Shown piece by piece: positions 34,647 through 46,681 of a stretch of 57,275 nucleotides of DNA. Source of the DNA: Hypholoma sublateritium FD-334 SS-4. Taxonomy: Eukaryota; Basidiomycota; Agaricomycetes; Agaricales; Strophariaceae. The stretch is taken from positions 43,867 through 101,141 of the forward strand of contig KN817648.1 of assembly GCA_000827495.1 (NCBI GenBank), written 5' to 3'. The stretch's first letter is position 1; the number at the start of each line of letters is the position of its first letter. The notes beneath the pieces were generated by a model. That model saw only the letters and a list, made by a program, of their open reading frames with translations. It made no database searches and had not been told where the DNA came from. A program made the position numbers and the translations under genes.

Positions 34647-35444
34647 ATGAATCCAACTGGGAAAACCAACACCGCTCCCCGTGGACGCGGACCACCCCAA
34701 TCTTCCGATGCGCGAACTACCATACAGCGCCCCATCACCACTGTGCCTTCATACCTTCCGTACGGTATAACTCTGGACCAACATCAACGAGCGGCGCCGC
34801 CTCTCGAACGCGGGGAAAACGGTCTTCTGACCTTCCCCACGAGCTCCCTCCGCAGCACAGCCCAAGACCCGCACACCGCCCACGGACCAGGCGGCCACTC
34901 AGCTTCTGCTACCTCGCCGCGTGCGCCGGCCGCCGCCATCGCCCACGGGCCACCCGGAAACGCCACGTATCCGCTTTCCAGCGCCGTCATGCTCGTTGTG
35001 ACAAACGCAGGGCCACCGTGCCTTCTCAAAATACCCGCCGGGAGCGCACTGTCTCCGCAGGCGGCCAACTGCGCCCACGCAGCCGCCGCATGGCGCTCGA
35101 GGAGCGCGCGCACGGCGATCTGGGCCGACCCCGCGGCGCGTTTAGCCGCGTTTGCATACTGGGCGAAGCCGCGCGCGCCCATCTCGAACGACGAGGCGCG
35201 CGAGCTCGATTTTCGGAGCTGGTCGACCGTCGTTCCGCTGGATTTGTCGCAGGAGGTGTTCATGTGGGACTTGCGCCGGCGCACGCCACCGCAGATGGCA
35301 TGTCCTATCACTGAGTGGGGTATGGCGTGTCTGCTGTGCGGCACGGAGGTTGTGGGGTACCGCACTGATACGTGCTGGAACGAGCGGTTCTTTGAGCACC
35401 GTGCCCATTCATGCGTGAATTGGGCGAATGGCAGACACTCGTAG
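34647..35444 (+). CDS. unrecognised protein Z1 with a C-terminal CxxC...HRxHS motif
   Basis: A 265-aa open frame following a good TATA-like box (TATATAAAAC, about 34530) by 115 bp. I do not recognise the family. The first 120 residues are Pro/Ala/Ser/Arg-rich, the middle is Ala-rich (AAAAWRSRSARTAIWADPAARLA), and the end carries a putative metal-binding module WGMACLLC-x12-WNERFFEHRAHSC. The same module with identical spacing ends protein Z2 at 38718-39290, and homologous but frameshifted copies lie at about 47037-47500 and 56630-57110. Conservation across copies, including the region around the stop codon, argues that this frame is genuinely coding. Function unknown; Cys/His spacing suggests zinc binding. 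An alternative ORF at 34550 in another frame is rejected because it lacks this conservation. Confidence 0.6.
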   Translation: MNPTGKTNTAPRGRGPPQSSDARTTIQRPITTVPSYLPYGITLDQHQRAAPPLERGENGLLTFPTSSLRSTAQDPHTAHGPGGHSASATSPRAPAAAIAHGPPGNATYPLSSAVMLVVTNAGPPCLLKIPAGSALSPQAANCAHAAAAWRSRSARTAIWADPAARLAAFAYWAKPRAPISNDEARELDFRSWSTVVPLDLSQEVFMWDLRRRTPPQMACPITEWGMACLLCGTEVVGYRTDTCWNERFFEHRAHSCVNWANGRHS

Positions 35445-36836
35445 TAGTCACACCCCCATACATACGTCCGTAGAATCTTCAACAGCGCGTCTTTATGTCA
35501 ATAGTTTCTTAGTAGATAGAAAATATGTTCTGATCGCGTCTCGTAATCTAATAGGCTCCTGATCAACTCCTGATATTCTTGACAAATATAGCGGGTCTTG
35601 ACTAAAACCCACGTATTGATTATTCTCAATATGAACATAGACGAAGTCAGTATGCCAATGGAGCGCTGTGGCCCGTCATATGCCCTTCCCGACCAACTAT
35701 AAATTAGGGAACTGGAAAATGCGCTAGGGAGTGGTGTGGGAGCCGTGTGTCCCAAACGTATCGCACAACGAGCCGTGAACGCGGGTGATATGCACATATA
35801 TAGCGTACTCGTGGATGCCGAACGCTGATGAGCCCGCGCTCACGCCAGACGCAATCCAACTCCCGCGCCCACACTGCCTTTCGACGCCTGCCTCACAACT
35901 CGAACCTCCTGTCTCAGTATTCCTGAATTTCAATTTCTTGAGTTGGCCACACTTATCTGATACACCCGCGCGTCGCATTTTCCCTTCAACACGAATATAG
36001 GCGCCCATAATTAGCACATACCTCCTGCTCTCCCTCTCGACCGCTTTTTCTTGTTCATTTTTTTTTCTTGAAATATTTCCGATTTCATATTCTGCTAAAT
36101 TATAATTAATAATACCTCTCCTTTACCATATGCTCATAAAAAATTTCAATACAAATTATGCTATACAAAGTATGTATAAAAAGTCTGTAGAACTATGTAA
36201 AAAACAATTCATTCGTGTATTCATTCGTTGCTCTACCTCTCGATTTCGCTCTCGCCCTCGTAAGTCTATTATCTCTTACTATCGTGCAGGAACACCCTCG
36301 CACCCCACACACCCTTCGTCAAGCTCTGGCGTATATCATATTGTTTGCATTTCGTTTTTATTTGTTTGCTCGTCGCCGCTATTCGCATGCAGCACGCTTG
36401 ACAGCGTATCAACGCACCCCTTTAAAGTTCCACTCCAAAACACGGCGAGATGGGCGCTGCCTACCGCACTGCGTACGCGCGTGCAGGTACGCTGGAATGG
36501 CGACGCGCTGAGCCGGCGTGCTACACCTGGAGCACTCGTGGGAACACTCAGGCGGCATGGTGCGGGAAAGCGAAATGTCACATGACACATCGCGATGTTT
36601 TCCGGTTGTTCTCATCATGACTCACAACCGACTTTTCTCTTCCTCCTTTGACTCCATCTGACCTCAGGCTACCTGACAATATTCTTGTGACAGATTGACT
36701 CCACACCATTACTCAACCAAGGAATAAGAAGCAATACAAAAGGAACAGTCAAGGGCGACATCGTGAAGGAAATCGGAAGCATCAAGGTGGTCAAAAGGTG
36801 CCGTGTCAATACTGTCGGGAACCAGAAATTTAGACA
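35445..36836. other. AT-rich intergenic region
   Basis: No coding frame with family resemblance. Sequence at 36040-36220 is strongly AT-rich with poly-T and poly-A tracts. It includes the promoter of the following F-box gene. Confidence 0.45.
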
Positions 36837-38249
36837 ATGCTCGACCAGGAGTCTGAGACCCCCGCTATTGTGTTCGCTCGCCTTGAATACCGTCATATTC
36901 CGTCGCGGCTTGAGCTACTCCCAGACGATGTACTTAGCGAAATATTCAAAGCCTGCCTGGATAACAGCAAGAGCAAAAACCCTACATTCGACACAAGGAC
37001 GGCTCCCATGCTTCTTACCCGAATATCATGCCGTATACGATTTGTTGCTATGCACACTCCCCAGCTATGGGTTGCCGTTCACATGGAATTCGGGCGACGT
37101 GTAGTTGTGTCAAGGAATTTTGGTGGGGACGTCTACCCACCACTGACGAAGAAAATGATGTTGCATGCAAGGCAGCAGTCCGCGGAGCTCAGACGATGGC
37201 TTCTTGAGAGGTCAGGTGCCTTGCCACTCAGCATATCTATATATCAGCGTCCCCGAAACCGCGATCAGTACAGTCGAGACGTGGCAGACGAAGTTATGGA
37301 CACCCTCCTCGCTTGCTACCCGCGTTGGAGAGACATCTCCCTCGACTTCCACTCGTCAGACCTCTCACGTATCGCTGCATTGCACGATTCCGACTTTCCT
37401 TATCTGCGATCACTACGTCTGCAGTTCAATAAGCCCGGTGACATTTCACTGCATTCAAGCCCTCTTCTTCGGGCGAGACACCTCAGGGAGCTCGTCCTTA
37501 CGCACTGCGACCTCAGCAAAGCAAATACTTCAGTGGCGTGGGCCAATATCACTTCTCTCAAATTTTCCGGGTCCCTATGGAGATCAAATACGACAAATTG
37601 GATCTCTGAAATACTCCGCCGCACGACGCGTCTCGTTCACTGCGATATCGAGGTCCCACACTGCGAAAATGGACCGCCCACCGGCGAGATATGTCTGCCA
37701 TTCGTCGAGACACTTTCAATCAATGAGCTGGCAAGCTACAGATTGCTGCAACCTTTCATCCTCGGCCGCATAAACGCGCCTGCTCTACGTCGATTGGTAT
37801 TACGTAACGCTCAATGCCATCCGGGCCACCTCGCAGCGCTGCTCGCACGCTCGCAAAACATCAAAGAGCTGTATCTTGCACGTGCGCGTCCGCTCCGGCT
37901 GAAGGATGAGCTACGCAACTGTCCCTCCCTGGAGACGCTCCGCATCTTCGCTTTGCCCCTTCCCAAGGCCTACCATGTATCCTTGCTTGAAGAATTTGCA
38001 GGGTCTAGCGACCGCGCGCCTCTATGCCCGAATCTAGTGAGCTTCCGATGCTCGTCCAGGATGTACATATCTGCGGACGTAGTGCGCAAGCTGTATGGAA
38101 GGAGTGCCTCCGGGATGGTACAGCGCGGCTGGAGGGACCTCACCATCCGGAGCTTCGATCACGACGCGCAGCAGGAAATTGACCGATTTTCATTGGAAAT
38201 CCCTGCTCTTGAAGGCGAAGCAGACGAGGATGATCCCGATACATGGTGA
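36837..38249 (+). CDS. F-box protein with LRR-like region
   Basis: A single 470-aa frame. The F-box core is at residues 20-75: IPSRLELLPDDVLSEIFKACL, then ISCRIRFVAMHTPQLWVAVHMEF, preceded by an acidic leader. The signature LRRWLLERSGALPLSISIYQRP and repeated leucine-rich strands (LRSLRLQFN, LRELVLTHCDL, IKELYLARA, LETLRIFALPLP) follow, ending in an acidic tail. It belongs to the same expanded class as the gene at 25726-27288 and probably serves as an SCF receptor. Confidence 0.83.
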   Translation: MLDQESETPAIVFARLEYRHIPSRLELLPDDVLSEIFKACLDNSKSKNPTFDTRTAPMLLTRISCRIRFVAMHTPQLWVAVHMEFGRRVVVSRNFGGDVYPPLTKKMMLHARQQSAELRRWLLERSGALPLSISIYQRPRNRDQYSRDVADEVMDTLLACYPRWRDISLDFHSSDLSRIAALHDSDFPYLRSLRLQFNKPGDISLHSSPLLRARHLRELVLTHCDLSKANTSVAWANITSLKFSGSLWRSNTTNWISEILRRTTRLVHCDIEVPHCENGPPTGEICLPFVETLSINELASYRLLQPFILGRINAPALRRLVLRNAQCHPGHLAALLARSQNIKELYLARARPLRLKDELRNCPSLETLRIFALPLPKAYHVSLLEEFAGSSDRAPLCPNLVSFRCSSRMYISADVVRKLYGRSASGMVQRGWRDLTIRSFDHDAQQEIDRFSLEIPALEGEADEDDPDTW

Positions 38250-38717
38250 TTTACAATTTTACAAATTAATTATACAACGTGTCAGTTAGTGTGATCCAAC
38301 GCCGGTCCCTACCAAGTCCCTACGTATCAACCGTTAAACGGTGTATGCGAAAGGTGGGCGCGGCCGGCCTTGGTGTGCAGCAGCGCTCACGGTGCGAGGT
38401 ACTCCACAAGCGCATGCGCGGAGGATCATGCGGGCGATTACCGAGCTGTACACGGGTGCAGCTATGCTGTCATAGTAGAAGAAGGGAAACAGAAGAATAG
38501 AGATTGCAAAAGCTGGGACAAACTGCATGGACAGAACAAGCGAACGTAAACAAAAATTATAATAATTACAATCTGGTTCTGCAGTATATCATGAAACTCC
38601 CAACGGTAAGTTCTTCACAGCACGAAACTATCTTGCGTGTTTCTACGCTCTACCATCCCATACGTCGAGTCCAGAAATCGCGTCCTCCGCATCCGCAGGC
38701 TTTACAGAGTGCTTGAG

Positions 38718-39290
38718 TTATTGCTTCTTGCATAGCGAGTGGAGGCGATGGTGATAATACCGGCCGTACCAGTCTTCGTCGGAAGCGTAGTGCGTGATAG
38801 CTTCCTCGCAGTCAGGACACACAATGCCCCAATCGCGCACGCCGTGTTCTTTCTCCCCCCTAGCATTTTTTGGCGCAAATAGCAGGAGAAGGTGCAAGAA
38901 CATCATCTTGCTTGCCACCTCCTCTGTTTTGACCCACATGTCCACGTGGCATAGATCAATGATCATTCCCTCCGTGTAAGATTCGGCGGGGCGGATTGAC
39001 GCGCCTTGCCCCCTTTCCCGGAGCCGCCGCGTATGAGCGTTCCAGGAGAATTCAACACGATGTGCATCACGGGCGGGGATCGGAACTAAACTGCGTCCGC
39101 CGTGGATGTACGGTATCATGGGGCCGGTGAGGTGCAGTCGGACTTGGGTGAACTGGTACATGGGTAAGTCGAGGGTGGTGAGGTAGTCTTTGGGGTGGGT
39201 AAGCAGTATGGTCCCCATTGGGTCAAATGGGTGGAGACCGTGGGACTGTACTGATCCTTGAGGCGACGAGCGGGCGGGCGAAAGCAGCAT
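38718..39290 (-). CDS. unrecognised protein Z2 with a C-terminal CxxC...HRxHSxC motif
   Basis: A 190-aa frame on the minus strand. A TATA-like GGTATAAGAG lies about 65-70 bp upstream of the ATG at 39290; an internal ATG (MGTILLTHPK) could also be used. The N-terminal two thirds read like a folded beta-rich domain (YLTTLDLPMYQFTQVRLHL, HRVEFSWNAHTRR). The C-terminus WGIVCPDC-x12-WYGRYYHHRLHSLC aligns residue by residue with the end of Z1 (WGMACLLC-x12-WNERFFEHRAHSC). Outside that module similarity to Z1 is weak. Family unknown; a zinc-binding end is the only functional suggestion. Confidence 0.6.
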   Translation of the reverse strand: MLLSPARSSPQGSVQSHGLHPFDPMGTILLTHPKDYLTTLDLPMYQFTQVRLHLTGPMIPYIHGGRSLVPIPARDAHRVEFSWNAHTRRLRERGQGASIRPAESYTEGMIIDLCHVDMWVKTEEVASKMMFLHLLLLFAPKNARGEKEHGVRDWGIVCPDCEEAITHYASDEDWYGRYYHHRLHSLCKKQ

Positions 39291-39594
39291 GTTGTTGTGG
39301 GCTTCAGTCGATGATTTACAGGTTGGTGTATATTTTGTGCACCTGCAGCTCGTGCCTCTTATACCTCACAGATATATGCCACCCACCACCATTTTTTTCA
39401 AAGCGGCCTGCACGACCGTCGAGTGGAATGGCAGGGGCCACTCACTGAACAAGCCACCGACAAGCCACTGATGCGCGTGGCAGTCGCTTGCGTCTGAGTG
39501 AAGAAAAAATTCCTTATTTTGGAAGTGGCCCATTCGACCGAGATCTCGGAGTTAGCACTGCAGCTCGACTAAGAATTTAAAATGATTAGTTGAT

Positions 39595-40395
39595 AATAAG
39601 AATGCGGTGACCGTCCACATTGCCCAGGCACCGTTCTCATTGGGCCGTCCGGAGCGTTCGCTGCAGCTCGGCCACCTGCGCCACGCATGCGTGACCACTG
39701 CTCCTGTACATACCCCCCACGCGCAGACGAACGCGGTAACCAGCGGTGCTGTTTTTACATCGCGCGTTGCTGCGGCGGCAGACGCATTGACGCGTACAAC
39801 TATACCAGCAGATGTTCAGGCGCTTGAGCACCTCACGCGCGCCAGCGCTGTCGACGGACGTCACACCCATGCGGTCCTCTGCACAGAATGCAGCTCCTGC
39901 GCTCGAGAAGGCCAAAGCGGCGTCCGCACCGCTTTCCAAATGCGATGGGCGGTCATTTTGTTAAGTACCACATTGCGTTTTTCGCGCGGATTATCTGATG
40001 TGGCAGGCGCTTGCGTCCGGGTGAAGCTCAATAATCAATTGATAATGGGAATGCTGTCCAGTCACCGCGCTCATTGGGCCTTCCGGCGTGTCGGCCGCAT
40101 CTCGGACACTTGCGCCTGGTATGTACGACCATAGCTCGGTGTTTCTTTCGCGTTGCTGCTGCGACGGATGCCTGATGGCGTCGCGCGCCGGGGCTAGGTG
40201 CGCGGCTAGGGAAATTATAAAGACATAGAGTGTTCAAGCGCTTGAGCACCCCGCGCAAGACAGCGATGTCGACGGAGGACGCGCTCGTGCAGGCCCGTAA
40301 CGTGGCTCCCGCTCTTGAGAAGGCACAGCGTCGCCAGCGCACTTTCGCAATGCGCAGCGCACTTCTTTTCTGGAGTATCTATTCGCAATAGAATA
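39595..40395 (+). repeat. two imperfect direct repeats with about 420-440 bp period
   Basis: Copy 1 (about 39595-39960) and copy 2 (about 40035-40395) share CTCATTGGGCC, GCGTTGCTGC, GTTCA[AG]GCGCTTGAGCACC and CTC[GT]AGAAGGC blocks in the same order. Read on the plus strand both encode a related peptide: MFRRLSTSRAPALSTD and VFKRLSTPRKTAMSTED, followed by AAPALEKA or VAPALEKA. A third diverged copy, VFKRLSNSRKTAPA, lies at about 32098. No full gene could be built around them. Confidence 0.6.
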
Positions 40396-43300
40396 AATAA
40401 TCTGTTAGCTTTTCCTCGGTGCACGAAGGTCTTTGTTAGGTACGTAGTCGTCGATATAATCTACTTTACTCGTCATACATGAGTAGTCGATTCGACGTAC
40501 TAATAGCATCTGTCATCTGTACACCCTGACATCCCAGATGTACGACGCTCCCCACCGCCATGCACCACATGCAGCGCACCAAGAAGCGCCCACCGCACAC
40601 CCACCAAAAGCACACAAAAGCACATCCAACGCCCTTGCGTCCGCCCAGCTAAATCCAAACACACCGCTCCTCGACGTACCCATCCACCCCTTTCACCTTA
40701 TCCATATCCTCGTTCCACAACGATTGAATCGACTTCGGCCGACGTCCCGCACCCTTTCCAGCGCTATTCAAGGCGCATATACTTATACCGCGCTCAGCGT
40801 ACCCCGCGCATATCGAAACTTCGCAGCGGTGTACGCGAGTGCATACGTGTATACGCGGCAGGGCGACGACGCCCGCGAGCGTCGGAGGGATGCAGCGGGC
40901 GTCTGTGGATTGGGTGCCGTTGTTGTTGCGTCTTGCTAAGTGCGATGAGAAGGACAATGGCAATAAGAGAAGTGATTGGTTTTGGGTCGTGATGCGCTGG
41001 GGGAGATGCGGGATTTGGCTGGGATGATGTAGTGAGGCGGGCACGAGTGAGAATAAAGAAAGCGATGTATTTTATTTACACGCGTGTTGTTGTCTTCGTG
41101 CGATGAGGTATTGTACACGGTATGATAGCATACAGAGATCGCGACAGTCAACGTTTCAATTAGAACCCGAGCGAACCAGCTTTTGTGATGACAAGACTGG
41201 GTCGCGACGCACCTGATCTACACGCCACGAAGCACGACAGGCACCCCAAACGCTCTGGCGCGGAAATTGCAGTGCCCGACACTCCACGCGCTGGACCATA
41301 AGCGACGCTGAATAATTCATATCCCATCCCGCCAGCGGAGAAAGTTTGAATGGACCCAAAAGACAACGACAGCAGGGAAAAAGCGGCGCGTATTGCGCAA
41401 AGACGGGAGCGGCGCAGCGTAGCAGGGACATCGCGCAGCTACTAATGATGCAAAGCGCTTTTCCCCCACAGCGAAAAGAACCGTATACCAAAGACCATAC
41501 ACCAAGCCAGCGTCACAGACATCCCACAACATCCCGGAACCCAGGGCATAGTCCGCCAAGCCATCCAGCCTCCCCGCAAAGACGAAGTCGCCACAGCTCT
41601 GTACATCCGATCCACACGCCCGACATACGACGTGCTCGGGCGTGCGTGCAGGCGTGCGTAACACGCCACGCTGACGTGGATCGAAGGCATGCTGGCGGGT
41701 CTCGTCCTGGCGGAGCGAAGCTGTAGTGAGCCGGAGACGGCGACAAGGGCAAGAGGCCGAAGAACGGTCGTGCGTGGCGCTGTGGAAAGGATACGCACAG
41801 AAATAAAGAAACGCCCACGCGGGACACAGCAGAACGCCCAGTGGATAGACAGACAGGAGCCCGCCCCCCGAATTTCGAACGCGATACTCCGGACACGGCG
41901 CGTGCGGCGGACGCCGTACGCACGCGGGCCCGGACGGAGGCTGCATCTTCGCGGGGGGCGGGCTGGGTGGGCCATCCGGGGACAAGAGGAGGGGGGAAGC
42001 GAAGGCCGGCGTGTAGAGACAGGGGTTCCTGAGGAAGGTGGGGGGCGATGTGGAACTGCGGTACCGGCGTGGCTGTCTTGACATGACGTAGTGTGTGTGG
42101 GGGGGAGGGGGGATTGGGTGCACACCCAACGGAAGGGGCCGCTGAGCAAGAGGAGTGTCCTTGAACAATGAAGGCGCTCCCACATCATTGAATCTAAACA
42201 CACCGGACACGGCACGTGCAGCGGACAATGTGCACGCATGCGCGGGCCCGGAGGGAGGCGGATCGGCGTGGGAGCGCGCAGTGGGCAGTTGGGGATGGGG
42301 CACAGAGGAGTGGGGCAAAGCGTGTGGAGAGACGACGTACGGTGGAGTGGGCTGGCAGCGCACGCACAGACGAGGGGCGGCGGTGCAGCGCACGGACTCA
42401 GGGCGCAGGTGACGCACGCGCGGAGCTGGGCGTCCTGGTCGAGCCGGTGATTGGGCGAGCGAACGCACGCACCGCGCGCAAAGCGCATGGGGCGACCTTC
42501 CGTCGCGCTATATCGGTGACAGGTGTACTGCCGTGCGGAAGCCAGCGACATCTCGAGGCGCGAGCGGCGGCCGGGTGGAGCTCCCATATAGAACAGGTGG
42601 TATAGAGATACTGAGGTTCAGAGGGACGCGCCGGCGCCATTGTGGGATGAAACTTTGGGTGGAGGCTGGGTGGAGGCGGCGCGGGGTGATTGTGAGAGTC
42701 AAGGGGGGCGGCGGGAAGCGGGCTGACAAAGAGTTTCGGGAAATACCGGCGGGGACCGGAATTCGCCGCTGCGCCGTACACGGCACAAGGAATTCTCCCG
42801 TTACGCATGCGTTCCTCTTTGTGCGGTACGCGCGAAGCCCCGCGGTATAAGCAGATCAGAAAACAGGTAAGCTATATGGAACCCACATCCTCTGATTTAA
42901 TCAGTAAATATACATCTATTAGACAATCACTAAATAAAAAATACCACAGCCTCACGAGTCCATCGGACGCTCAACGCGCTCAATGATTGTATACAAGTTT
43001 GAAACGCAAACGATACAACTGCTTCGACAAACGCTTTTGAGACGGAACTACTGAATATTCCGCGATGTGCTTCAAGCTGATGATAAAGTATCTCGAGCGA
43101 CAAAGGACGCCTCCTTTGTCCGCCATCCCCATTGTCCTCGCGCAGCGGATAAAAGCACGCTGATCTCATCGTCAGTGTATCCACGTAATACCCTCCAAGC
43201 TCGAACGCTATCAAAATTTCCCCACCTGCTAAATCTCCGCGTCTCCTCGCTATATCTGCCGTCGTGTACGCACCTCTTGCGTGGCAAGGAAACTGTATCG

Positions 43301-43860
43301 TACGTCCCGTCTCACCTCCCATTCATCGAGCGTACCACTCATCCCCTACTTTCGCAGACCCATACCTGGCTCTCCAAAATCGTCGAGCATCTCACGACAC
43401 ACAATACCACTGACCACACCATGCCCACCACCAAGTCTCACACCCCTCCCCCTGCGCAACAGAAATTCCAGTGCCACGCAGAAGGCCCCTGAACACAATC
43501 ATTGAAAACCCCTGAGCACCGGAGAACCCCCGCGCCACACCCTACGGTACGTCCCTCTCTCAAAGCCTCCTGGCAAGAGCGCCAGCTGAAACCCCACCCC
43601 ATTCTGCTGTTATTCTCAGGTTTCCTCTTGTCAGCCATATAGAGGAAGAAGACGAAGTGGGGGGAGTGTCGTCGCCCGTCCCCGTCCCGGACCGCGGAAC
43701 CACCTTCCGCTCCGCCTCCGGATATGGCGGTCCGTTTAGGGAAAAATTCCAGAAATATTTTTAGTTCCCCCAGAAACATTTTTTGAAATACTCTAACTAT
43801 GTATGTTAAGTATTGTAGCCTTGCGCAAATATTATAGACGTTCCCGTGACGAATTCTCTA

Positions 43861-44050
43861 GTGCGCGGATATTTATTTACGGTGCGCATGAAAACATTGT
43901 GGTGCGCGGATTTTTTATTCAGTGCGCGTACAAACATTTCAGTGCCCGCATTTTTATTTTTCCATGCACCGAAAGATATTAGGGTGCACAGATTTAAATC
44001 TCGAGTGCGCCGAAATACATCTGGTGCGCGGATTTATTTTTCAGGCGCGC
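43861..44050 (+). repeat. 20-bp-phased GTGCGC array, left arm
   Basis: GTGCGC or close variants start at 43861, 43882, 43902, 43922, 43942, 43964, 43984, 44005, 44024 and 44044, so steps are 19-22 bp (mean about 20.3). Spacers are A/T-rich, and the motif is often followed by GGAT or CGAAA. A weaker match at 43822 may extend the series. The array lies in the subterminal part of the inverted-repeat element. Confidence 0.85.
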
Positions 44051-44677
44051 CGAAACAATTGTGATTATCTACGAGGGTATGAAGCCGATCAGCCGTGCTT
44101 AGCTAACTGATCCGATTCGGCATCAGGACACCCTCTGCCGCATACGCCGTCCGTTGTTTGCATCGTTCTCACGCTCTCAAAAGGCCAAGCGCGTAGTCCC
44201 GTTGGGAGCGACGGGGGCTTACACGTAGTGTTTGTGGGCTGTTCGAAACTGGGGTGGATTGCATCTCCGTGAACGACGCCAAACGCGATGGCGCACCGGC
44301 GGCAGGGTACTGGGCCCGGAGCGGCCCGGAAGCGAACAGCGTACGTGAGGACGCGCGCAACGAGTGCTTGGGCGCTTGACCGTGTGATGTGCTCAGAAGG
44401 AATATAACGGCGGAAGTTACGGTATCCATGGAAGGTGCGAAACGACAGACGGCCCCGCGCAGGTGGTCGAAGGGACTGGGAAAGCGGAGGAGCAATTGTG
44501 TATGGTCGAGCGCTGGGAGCGCAATCACGTATGCCCGCGGGCCCACTAAAGTCTGGCAGACACGCTGTGCAGCGTGAGGGAAAATATATTTGGCGATTAC
44601 GGATGTACCTTGGTGTAAATCCACACTATTTGGAAATAAAATGAAGAAAGAGAAGGAGGCAGTGCATTCATGTTGTC

Positions 44678-46321
44678 GATGCTAGCTCTACTCCGGAGTG
44701 TAGCAGATGCATCAACGTCCCATAAGGATGATTCAGAAACTAGTACCCGGCGTGCTGCAGGTATCGGTTATGTCACCACCTAAAGCGTGACCGCTGCAGG
44801 TGCTGCGCACGGCGGGCGTTCACTCTTTGCTCCGCGCCGTTGACCGCGAGGCTCGCAACGGATTGGGGGGCGCAGATGACGAGGTGCGATCCGGTAAATA
44901 CAGTGCTTATATCTAGATTCTCCAGAGCGAGAGCATTGAGGAGCCATTGCTCCCTGAGCGGCGCAAGTTTCCCTTTCCAGGGAATGTCAGCTAGAGCGAC
45001 GGCTGCCACAACACGCTCCGTCCTCGCTGTGATCCAGAACACGCCCAATAATGAGCGAGTTTGTAAGTTCCGGATGCGCTGCGTTCCCTGCGGGCCCGTG
45101 ATTTGTTCCTGAGCGACGTTGACGGTCGCGTGAAAGGTCTCTGAAGAGCTTATCCCGTGGTCACTGTATTCAAGCATTCACTGTCACATACAGCTTTGAG
45201 TACCTTGCTTTCGACAGGCTCACAGTGTACGCCTCTCACCTGCGCAACCGCCAGCACATCTCGCCGCGCATAGGATGAGTCATGACAGTTCTAGTGATGC
45301 TTCGTGACTGGCAGACAGACACACCCACGCCATTGACGAGATGCACTACGTGTTCCTGTCTATCCCAAATTAAACATACACCCGATTATGCGCTCTGTGC
45401 GTGTGTCGCGCGTCGAGCTGCAGGTTTCCCTTTAGAATTTTCGATGGTTCTGCTCTGACCTGCAACGCCGCTGTTGCTGCCGCATGGACAGAGGAAGGAC
45501 ACAATTTCAAGGAAATCTACAGCCCACGCTTGCAACATCTCATGTGATACTGGACCCCGACGAACTATGGATACAGCCAGGAATGACGCAATAAGCTGCA
45601 GGCGCCGTACGACGAAATTTGACGAAGACAATAATTCCCGCGCCCTCAGCCGCATTCCCACGACTCGCCGACGCCTCGCATCGACGCCGCTACGCGTTTC
45701 TAGCATGGTCCACTGCATATTGAAATCAGATACGTAGTCCTTCAATAGTTCACTGCAGTCACCATCGCAGCGCGCATAGCGATTCACCAGAGCATAGCGA
45801 TTTGTTCCGCTGTGACAGTGAATGCTTGAATACAGTGACCACGGGATAAGCTCTTCAGAGACCTTTCACGCGACCGTCAACGTCGCTCAGGAACAAATCA
45901 CGGGCCCGCAGGGAACGCAGCGCATCCNGAACTTACAAACTCGCTCATTATTGGGCGTGTTCTGGATCACAGCGAGGACGGAGCGTGTTGTGGCAGCCGT
46001 CGCTCTAGCTGACATTCCCTGGAAAGGGAAACTTGCGCCGCTCAGGGAGCAATGGCTCCTCAATGCTCTCGCTCTGGAGAATCTAGATATAAGCACTGTA
46101 TTTACCGGATCGCACCTCGTCATCTGCGCCCCCCAATCCGTTGCGAGCCTCGCGGTCAACGGCGCGGAGCAAAGAGTGAACGCCCGCCGTGCGCAGCACC
46201 TGCAGCGGTCACGCTTTAGGTGGTGACATAACCGATACCTGCAGCACGCCGGGTACTAGTTTCTGAATCATCCTTATGGGACGTTGATGCATCTGCTACA
46301 CTCCGGAGTAGAGCTAGCATC
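44678..46321. repeat. 511-bp apparently perfect inverted repeat around a 622-bp spacer
   Basis: 44678-45188 is the reverse complement of 45811-46321. I found no difference except one n at 45928 (the other arm gives g there). Both arms therefore carry the same 134-aa open frame (45177 to 44773 on the minus strand, 45822-46226 on the plus strand), beginning MLEYSDHGISSSETF. That peptide is not recognised. A plus-strand stretch outside the right arm (about 46365: VAASPAFVDGAEQ) resembles part of it (SVASLAVNGAEQ). Identity far above that of the outer arms suggests recent origin or an assembly effect. Confidence 0.85.
45189..45810. other. central spacer of the 511-bp inverted repeat
   Basis: A 133-aa minus-strand frame (45386-45787) starting MNRYARCDGDCSELL fills most of it, with Leu/Arg-rich helical character (RLRARELL, FVVRRLQLIASFLAV). 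I do not recognise it and there is no conservation evidence. Confidence 0.35.
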
Positions 46322-46681
46322 TCGTGCTCTAGTCAAATGTACTTCGCTCGCACCCTAGGCGATGCGCGAGTGGCGGCGAGCCCTGCGTTTGTTGACGGCG
46401 CTGAGCAAACGCTGAGCACGCCGGTGTCCGATATAGGAGTGCCTTCGTATATCTTATTGAATAAGTCTATTAAACCTCAAAATCGTGCGGTGGCAATATT
46501 ATCATGGTGCACAAAAGAGACGAAGTCACGGTGCGCTCGCGACGCGACTCCGCCGAAGCGTGGGCACAAGCCAAACAATGTACGGCGTATGCGGCAATGG
46601 GTCGCTTTATGCCGATTCGGATCAATTAGATAAGCACGGCTTATCGGCTTCAATCCCTCGTAGACTATCACAAATGTTTCG

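Noticed and set aside
34550..35314. 254-aa frame overlapping gene Z1
   Set aside because: The Z1 frame is supported by the conserved C-terminal module in other copies; this one is not.
41317..42587. 383- and 381-aa overlapping minus-strand open frames
   Set aside because: Two different frames are open over the same DNA, a sign of composition rather than coding. The second unit copy breaks both.
43861..44050. CRISPR-like array
   Set aside because: The regular 20-bp motif spacing could suggest one, but repeats are only 6-10 bp, spacers are A/T-rich and similar, and the genome is eukaryotic.
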